NCBI GenBank assembly: GCA_045642205.1 | Contig: JAZUIK010000023.1 | Span: 1 to 37,752 of the forward strand | Direction: 5' to 3' | DNA length: 37,752 nucleotides | Source of the DNA: RUG760 sp045642205 | Lineage (GTDB): Bacteria; Bacillota; Clostridia; Lachnospirales; Bianqueaceae | Shown here: one piece after another, positions 33,596 through 37,752 of the stretch | How the letters are laid out: every line of letters starts with the position of its first letter | How positions within the stretch are numbered: position 1 is the stretch's first letter | Made by a program: the position numbers and the translations under genes | Notes under the pieces: model-generated | The model's input: the letters and a program-made list of their open reading frames with translations, nothing else | Databases searched by the model: none | What the model was told of the DNA's origin: nothing

Positions 33596-34768
33596 ATGCC
33601 TAATTATAGCGAACTCGCTCTGAAGATGCATTCTGAGCTTCACGGAAAGCTGGAGGTCAAGTCCCGCGTTCCCGTAACCAATCGTGATGAACTTTCTACC
33701 GCATACACTCCCGGTGTTGCTGCTCCCTGTCTGGAGATCCAGAAGGATGTCAACAACTCCTATGTATATACCAACCGTGCCAACAGCTGTCTGGTCGTTA
33801 CCGATGGTACCGCCGTTCTTGGTCTTGGCGATATCGGTCCCGAAGCAGGTATGCCTGTTATGGAAGGCAAGTGTGTCCTGTTCAAGGAATTCGCCAACAT
33901 CGACGCTTATCCCCTTTGCATCAAGAGCAAGGACGTGGATGAGATCGTTCGCACCATCTATCTGATCTCCGGATCCTTCGGTGGTGTCAACCTGGAAGAT
34001 ATCGCTGCTCCCCGCTGCTTCGAGATCGAGCGCAAGCTGAAGGAGATCTGCGACATTCCCGTATTCCACGATGACCAGCATGGTACCGCCATCGTTATGC
34101 TTTCCGGTATCCGTAATGCCTGCCGTCTGACCGGCCGCGGCAAGGATGCTAAGATCGTTATCAATGGTGCAGGTTCCGCAGGTATGGCTATCGGTACTCT
34201 GCTCCTTAACTACGGTTTCACCGACGTGACCATGGTCGATCGTTTCGGCGCTCTGTATGAGGGCAATCCCGAGATGAACCCTGCTCAGGCAGAGATCGCT
34301 AAGCGCACCAACCGCCGCATGACCCAGGGTACTCTGGCAGACGTTATCAAGGATGCCGACATCTTCATCGGTGTTTCTGCTCCCAATGTCCTTTCTAAGG
34401 AAATGGTCCAGACCATGAAGAAGGATCCCATCATCTTCGCCTGCGCTAACCCCGTTCCCGAGATCGATCCCGCTCTGGCTAAAGAAGCCGGCGCTTTCGT
34501 TGTCGCTACCGGCCGCAGCGATCTTCCCAACCAGCTGAACAATGTTCTTGCATTCCCCGGAATCTTCCGCGGTGCTCTGGATGCCCGTGCTTCTGAGATC
34601 AACGAAGCAATGAAGCTGGCTGCATCCGATGCCATCACTTCTCTGATCACCGACGAAGAGCTGAATGCTGAGTACATCATTCCCGCTCCCTTTGACAAGC
34701 GCGTCGTTTCCGCTGTTGCTGAGGCTGTTGCCAAGGCTGCCCGCGAGACCGGCGTTGCCCGTATCTGA
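33596..34768 (+). CDS. NAD(P)-dependent malic enzyme
   Basis: 390 residues. Oxidative decarboxylation of malate to pyruvate. An N-terminal malic domain with STAYTPGVAAPC, TDGTAVLGLGDIGPEAGMPVMEGK and the metal-site region PVFHDDQHGTAIV precedes a Rossmann domain with GAGSAGMAIG. Short bacterial type without the phosphotransacetylase-like extension. The start is the ATG at 33596, eight bases after AAAGGAG; an upstream frame beginning at 33431 overlaps the promoter and is not used. Many C-ending codons suggest high expression. Two small genes follow on the same strand. Confidence 0.95.
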   Translation: MPNYSELALKMHSELHGKLEVKSRVPVTNRDELSTAYTPGVAAPCLEIQKDVNNSYVYTNRANSCLVVTDGTAVLGLGDIGPEAGMPVMEGKCVLFKEFANIDAYPLCIKSKDVDEIVRTIYLISGSFGGVNLEDIAAPRCFEIERKLKEICDIPVFHDDQHGTAIVMLSGIRNACRLTGRGKDAKIVINGAGSAGMAIGTLLLNYGFTDVTMVDRFGALYEGNPEMNPAQAEIAKRTNRRMTQGTLADVIKDADIFIGVSAPNVLSKEMVQTMKKDPIIFACANPVPEIDPALAKEAGAFVVATGRSDLPNQLNNVLAFPGIFRGALDARASEINEAMKLAASDAITSLITDEELNAEYIIPAPFDKRVVSAVAEAVAKAARETGVARI

Positions 34769-34785
34769 TCCTAAGGCCCTATTTC

Positions 34786-35232
34786 ATGAACTTAATCAAG
34801 GAATTCAAGGAAAACAGGCGTTATTATTACGGCCTGTTTTCCATTATCTTCATCATTATCTGTTGCATCATCGGAACCCTGATCGGCAACAGGCAGACGG
34901 CGAAGCTCAATGCATTTACCTCTCAGCTGACTGAACATGCCGTTCCGGAAAGTTCCCGCGTTGCCAACGTTACCACCGGCACCAACAAGGTTTCCGGTCA
35001 TACCGAGTCCTATGCCTGCCTGATCCTCCAGTCGGCTCTCTCCAAGGAGGAGCTCCTTTCCTTCTATGATCACGATGGCTATCAGCCCGCCAGAGAGGGA
35101 AATGTGGTTACCCTGCAGGTCCTTCCCCTCAGTGAAGATCATCTATCCACGCTGAAGACCACCAACTACTACGAGGAAGAAGGCGGCGACTACTGGTACA
35201 TCTATCTCTACAGTGCGAATCCCACTGACTAA
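34786..35232 (+). CDS. membrane-anchored hypothetical protein
   Basis: 148 residues, no family recognised. A short positively charged start (MNLIKEFKENRRYYYG) is followed by one strong membrane helix (about 17-34, FSIIFIIICCIIGTLIG). The remaining ~110 residues are soluble, probably extracellular or peripheral, with Thr/Ser-rich and Tyr-rich parts (NYYEEEGGDYWYIYLY near the end). It begins 17 bases after the malic enzyme stop without a clear ribosome site, so translation may be coupled. Confidence 0.7.
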   Translation: MNLIKEFKENRRYYYGLFSIIFIIICCIIGTLIGNRQTAKLNAFTSQLTEHAVPESSRVANVTTGTNKVSGHTESYACLILQSALSKEELLSFYDHDGYQPAREGNVVTLQVLPLSEDHLSTLKTTNYYEEEGGDYWYIYLYSANPTD

Positions 35233-35243
35233 GGAGGTTCACT

Positions 35244-35621
35244 ATGCCCATCTTTAACGATCTTGGAAAGAAGTTTTCCGCTTTTTCACAGGATATCGCC
35301 AATCAGTCCCGCACCATGGCCGATAATGCCAAGTGGAATCGCGAGATCGACGCAGAAGAGGAAAAACAGGAAGAACTGTTCACCAACCTTGGCAGACAGT
35401 ATTATTCCCGTCTCCGCTTCCAGGGAGTGACCCCTCCGGAAGAAGACGTCTTTCTCTTTGCCTCCATTGACGCTTCCAGAGAGAAGGTCACGGATCTGAA
35501 GAAGCAGATCGCTGCCTCTCAAGGTAAGGTCCTGTGCCCCAAGTGCGGCAAGGAGCATGAGACAGGGGCTCGCTTCTGCATCATGTGCGGTGCTCCTTTG
35601 ACGGCTCCGGAAGCTGAATAA
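35244..35621 (+). CDS. zinc-ribbon protein with N-terminal helical segment
   Basis: 125 residues. The N-terminal ~90 are a helical, charged domain (DLGKKFSAFSQDIANQSRTM...), and the C-terminus is a classical zinc ribbon CPKCGKEHETGARFCIMCG (CX2C-X11-CX2C). Function unknown; such ribbons often mediate protein or nucleic-acid contacts. AAGGAGG overlaps the stop of the preceding gene. The layout resembles the acidic CxxC protein at 27741-28181. Confidence 0.8.
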   Translation: MPIFNDLGKKFSAFSQDIANQSRTMADNAKWNREIDAEEEKQEELFTNLGRQYYSRLRFQGVTPPEEDVFLFASIDASREKVTDLKKQIAASQGKVLCPKCGKEHETGARFCIMCGAPLTAPEAE

Positions 35622-35636
35622 TCTCAACATTTCACC

Positions 35637-35698
35637 AATCAAAATACCCATTCATAGCGGTGCAGCTGTGTGCAATGCTATGAATGGGTATTTTGATT
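35637..35698. terminator. terminator of the malic enzyme operon
   Basis: Perfect 22-bp inverted repeat (35637-35658 with 35677-35698) and an 18-base loop. The 3' arm carries TATTTTGATTT. Ends the plus-strand operon and may work on both strands. Confidence 0.85.
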
Positions 35699-35736
35699 TG
35701 TTGGAAGATCGATCAGACTCACAAACCCCTGTATGC

Positions 35737-35801
35737 AAAAAACCACCTTTGGTCTTTCTGAGCGGCATGGTAGTCGCGAAGGAACCCAAAGGTGGTTTTT
35801 T
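35737..35801. terminator. terminator after the amidohydrolase gene
   Basis: AAAAAACCACCTTTGG (35737-35752) pairs with its complement at 35786-35801 across a 33-base loop. T-runs at both ends fit termination on both strands. It starts 3 bases past the amidohydrolase stop on the minus strand. Confidence 0.85.
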
Positions 35802-35804
35802 CTA

Positions 35805-36971
35805 TCAGTTATTCGTATTCCAAACGATATTGCCGTCGATGAATACCTTCTCCAGTACGGCATCGGTATCTTCGGTAGGCATACCATTCCAGATCAGGAT
35901 ATCGCCATCCAACCCTTCCTTTAAGGAACCGACGCGATCGGCCTGGTTCAGGATCTTTGCGGGATTGACGGTCAGAAGTCCCAGTGCTTTTACGCTATCC
36001 ATACCGCGGCGGACTGCTTCTCCGGCTTCATAGATCAGCATGTTGACAGGGGAAACAGGGCCATCGGTCATGACGCAGATATTGACACCGGCATCATCCA
36101 GTTTGCGGCAGCAATCATAATCCAGCTTTCCGCCTTCACCGCCGAACAAAGGCTCACTGGTGGGTCCGTAGATGACACCCTGTACATGAGGATCTTTCAA
36201 TTCTTCTACAAAATCACTGGCGCCCAGTGCATGATCCAGGGTGATCATGATATCCTCTTCCTTCGCGATCTCCAGAAGCTGCATCATGTCCTGCATGTAG
36301 GAGTGGACCTTTAAGGGGATCTTCTTTTCGATGACCGGAATGCCATGCTCCATGGCCATGTCGAAAGCCGGCATCTTGGAAGCATCTTCCTTAGCCTCTT
36401 CCTTCTTACGCATATATTCCTTAACGTTTCGAAGATAAGTCTTCAAGGTGTTGGCGATGGCCATACGGGTCATGGGAGACATTCCCTTTCCGCTGTAGCA
36501 TCCCTTGGGATTGATACCCATGGCAGCCTTTAAGACAGCACCTCTTTGAACGATGCGATCCTCACCTGCCGATTTCATGATCACACCCCATCCGCAAACG
36601 ACGTTGGCACTACCGGGTACCAGACAGGAAGTGGTGATTCCCTGACGGAGACAATCCTTGAAGGAAGCATCCTGGGGATTGATACCATAATAGGCATCCA
36701 GTTCTGCTGTCACAGGGTTGGTCATCTCGTTCAGATCCTGATCACCGGAGGTGGGAAATCCTCCCACATGGGAGTGAGCATCCACAAAGCCGGGAGTGAT
36801 GCACTTACCTTCCGCATCGATGATCTCTGCTTCAGGATAAGCTCTGCCAAGGTCCTCTCCGATCGCCGCGATCTTTCCATCTTTCAAAAGGAGATCTGCC
36901 TTCACAACGCCGGAAGGATTCTCCTTTGAATAATTCATGGTATACAGGGTTCCGTTTTTGATTACATACAT
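35805..36971 (-). CDS. imidazolonepropionase-like amidohydrolase
   Basis: 388 residues. Metal-dependent amidohydrolase of the HutI/imidazolonepropionase-related branch. An N-terminal beta sandwich (YVIKNGTLYT) leads to PGFVDAHSHVG with the HxH metal ligands, later histidines in VHSYMQ and LDHALGASD, and the catalytic Asp in VMTDGPVSP. It closes with NPAKIL...DGDILIW. Substrate unknown. I take the ATG at 36971 with AGGGGG upstream rather than the one at 37040, which lies inside the preceding gene. It overlaps that gene by 10 bases. Confidence 0.85.
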   Translation of the reverse strand: MYVIKNGTLYTMNYSKENPSGVVKADLLLKDGKIAAIGEDLGRAYPEAEIIDAEGKCITPGFVDAHSHVGGFPTSGDQDLNEMTNPVTAELDAYYGINPQDASFKDCLRQGITTSCLVPGSANVVCGWGVIMKSAGEDRIVQRGAVLKAAMGINPKGCYSGKGMSPMTRMAIANTLKTYLRNVKEYMRKKEEAKEDASKMPAFDMAMEHGIPVIEKKIPLKVHSYMQDMMQLLEIAKEEDIMITLDHALGASDFVEELKDPHVQGVIYGPTSEPLFGGEGGKLDYDCCRKLDDAGVNICVMTDGPVSPVNMLIYEAGEAVRRGMDSVKALGLLTVNPAKILNQADRVGSLKEGLDGDILIWNGMPTEDTDAVLEKVFIDGNIVWNTNN

Positions 36972-37752
36972 TTGATGGGATCCCCCTTTCTGTAGACTAC
37001 TTCTCCATCCTGATAGGTACGGATGACTTCCGCATTCCACTTCTTCAAAGGATCAGCAGACCAGATGACCATGTCGGCTCTCTTTCCAACCTGCAGTGAT
37101 CCCACCTGGTCATCCACACCCAGGATCTTTGCCGGGATGCTGGTCAGCATGGGAAGGACCTTAGATGAATCATGCATCAGGCGCATCAGTTCGGTACCGT
37201 TCCAGAGCATAGCCTCTCTGGCCCCCATGGAGTTGGTATAGCCGCCGCTCATGGCTGCAACACCGCCCTTTTCCACGATCTTAACGATCTCTTTCAGATC
37301 CAGTTTCATGGCATCGGCATCCATAACTGCTTCAGCCGTTCTTGCAAGGACAGGGATCTTCTCTTCAACGATCCAGTCCATGGAAGCCTTCAGATCAAAT
37401 CCGTTGACCAGTACCAGCTTCAATGCAGGATAATTCTTGACGATCTCATGGACTCTCTCTGCTGATAGAGCACTGTCACAGGAAACAAACAGAGGCATCT
37501 CTCCGACGATGACCTTCTTTAAGGCTACCATCTTGCTATCCGGAGTCTTTCCCTCTTCTTCCTTATACTCTGCTGCTTTTTTCAGCTGTGTCTCGAAGGT
37601 ACCAAAGACCCACATTCTGGTCTGGGGTGCTCGCTTTGCCTTATAAGTATTCTTCACATTGCCCGTAACGGAGGCCATCATACCCACCGATCTCTTCAGG
37701 CAGAGCTTATAGGGATTCACGCCCTCCGTATGGAAGACTGCCATGCTTCCAC
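36962..37752 (-). CDS. amidohydrolase, C-terminal part (5' end outside window)
   Basis: The open frame continues through the window edge, so at least 263 codons are the C-terminal portion of a longer gene. It shows the C-terminal half of an amidohydrolase barrel and sandwich: SCDSA, AAMSGGYTNSMGAREAMLW, IPAKILGVDDQVGSLQVGKRADMVIWSADPL. The HxH metal motif would be upstream, off the window. It resembles the next gene, so the two are probably paralogues acting together. Its stop overlaps the start of that gene. Confidence 0.85.
   Translation of the reverse strand, partial: GSMAVFHTEGVNPYKLCLKRSVGMMASVTGNVKNTYKAKRAPQTRMWVFGTFETQLKKAAEYKEEEGKTPDSKMVALKKVIVGEMPLFVSCDSALSAERVHEIVKNYPALKLVLVNGFDLKASMDWIVEEKIPVLARTAEAVMDADAMKLDLKEIVKIVEKGGVAAMSGGYTNSMGAREAMLWNGTELMRLMHDSSKVLPMLTSIPAKILGVDDQVGSLQVGKRADMVIWSADPLKKWNAEVIRTYQDGEVVYRKGDPIKCM

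Noticed and set aside
36972..37040. 23-residue N-terminal extension of the downstream amidohydrolase
   Set aside because: It lies inside the preceding coding region and does not look like the family. The ATG at 36971 has its own ribosome site and starts the normal beta-sandwich strand.

Overview
The window looks like a chromosomal segment of a Gram-positive, anaerobic Clostridia, most likely a Lachnospiraceae-type organism. The grounds are protein style, strong AGGAGG ribosome sites, extended -10 promoters, a MurE with the meso-diaminopimelate-type DNPR motif, a ytfI-ytfJ (gerW) pair typical of spore formers, and tRNAs without encoded CCA. This is inference from gene content; no marker gene was compared with a database. 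I see no phage, insertion sequence, CRISPR or plasmid genes.

Layout. About 1-25 kb is a nearly unbroken minus-strand division and cell-wall (dcw) cluster, read from high to low coordinates: mraZ, rsmH, ftsL, a class B penicillin-binding protein, murE, murF, mraY, murD, ftsW, ftsQ, then ftsZ with its own promoter. It continues with aspartate kinase, a CdaR/PucR-type regulator, ftsE, ftsX and a coiled-coil M23 peptidoglycan hydrolase. birA with its own promoter and two tandem esterases (the second cut by the left edge) follow. murG, murB, murC and ftsA are absent from the cluster. Its genes form one pathway: aspartate kinase feeds diaminopimelate, MurE/F/D and MraY make lipid I, FtsL/FtsQ/FtsW/PBP build septal wall around FtsZ, and FtsEX gates the hydrolase.

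From 21.9 to 33 kb lie mostly housekeeping genes. They are rlmI (plus strand), nadD with an N-acyl-D-amino-acid deacylase, ytfJ-ytfI, two small proteins next to a tandem-repeat hairpin array, a cold-shock protein, alaX-ispD-trmH-like methyltransferase, and an Atg22/UMF1-type transporter. From 33.1 to 35.7 kb are two tRNA-Ser genes behind a consensus promoter, with a divergent malic enzyme operon that also carries two small proteins. The right end holds two overlapping imidazolonepropionase-like amidohydrolases, the upstream one cut by the window edge.

The most unusual signal is non-coding. In the 311-base gap between the M23 hydrolase gene and birA sit two ~104-nt foldback elements in opposite orientation. 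Their outer stems differ in sequence but both pair, while they share the same internal-loop sequences at the same offsets. Other points of note are a 10-bp phased MraZ operator, three helically phased GTTAC half-sites before the CdaR-like gene, mutually exclusive hairpins ahead of murE, a 20-bp tandem hairpin repeat, and long disordered cytoplasmic extensions on FtsL, FtsQ and FtsW.
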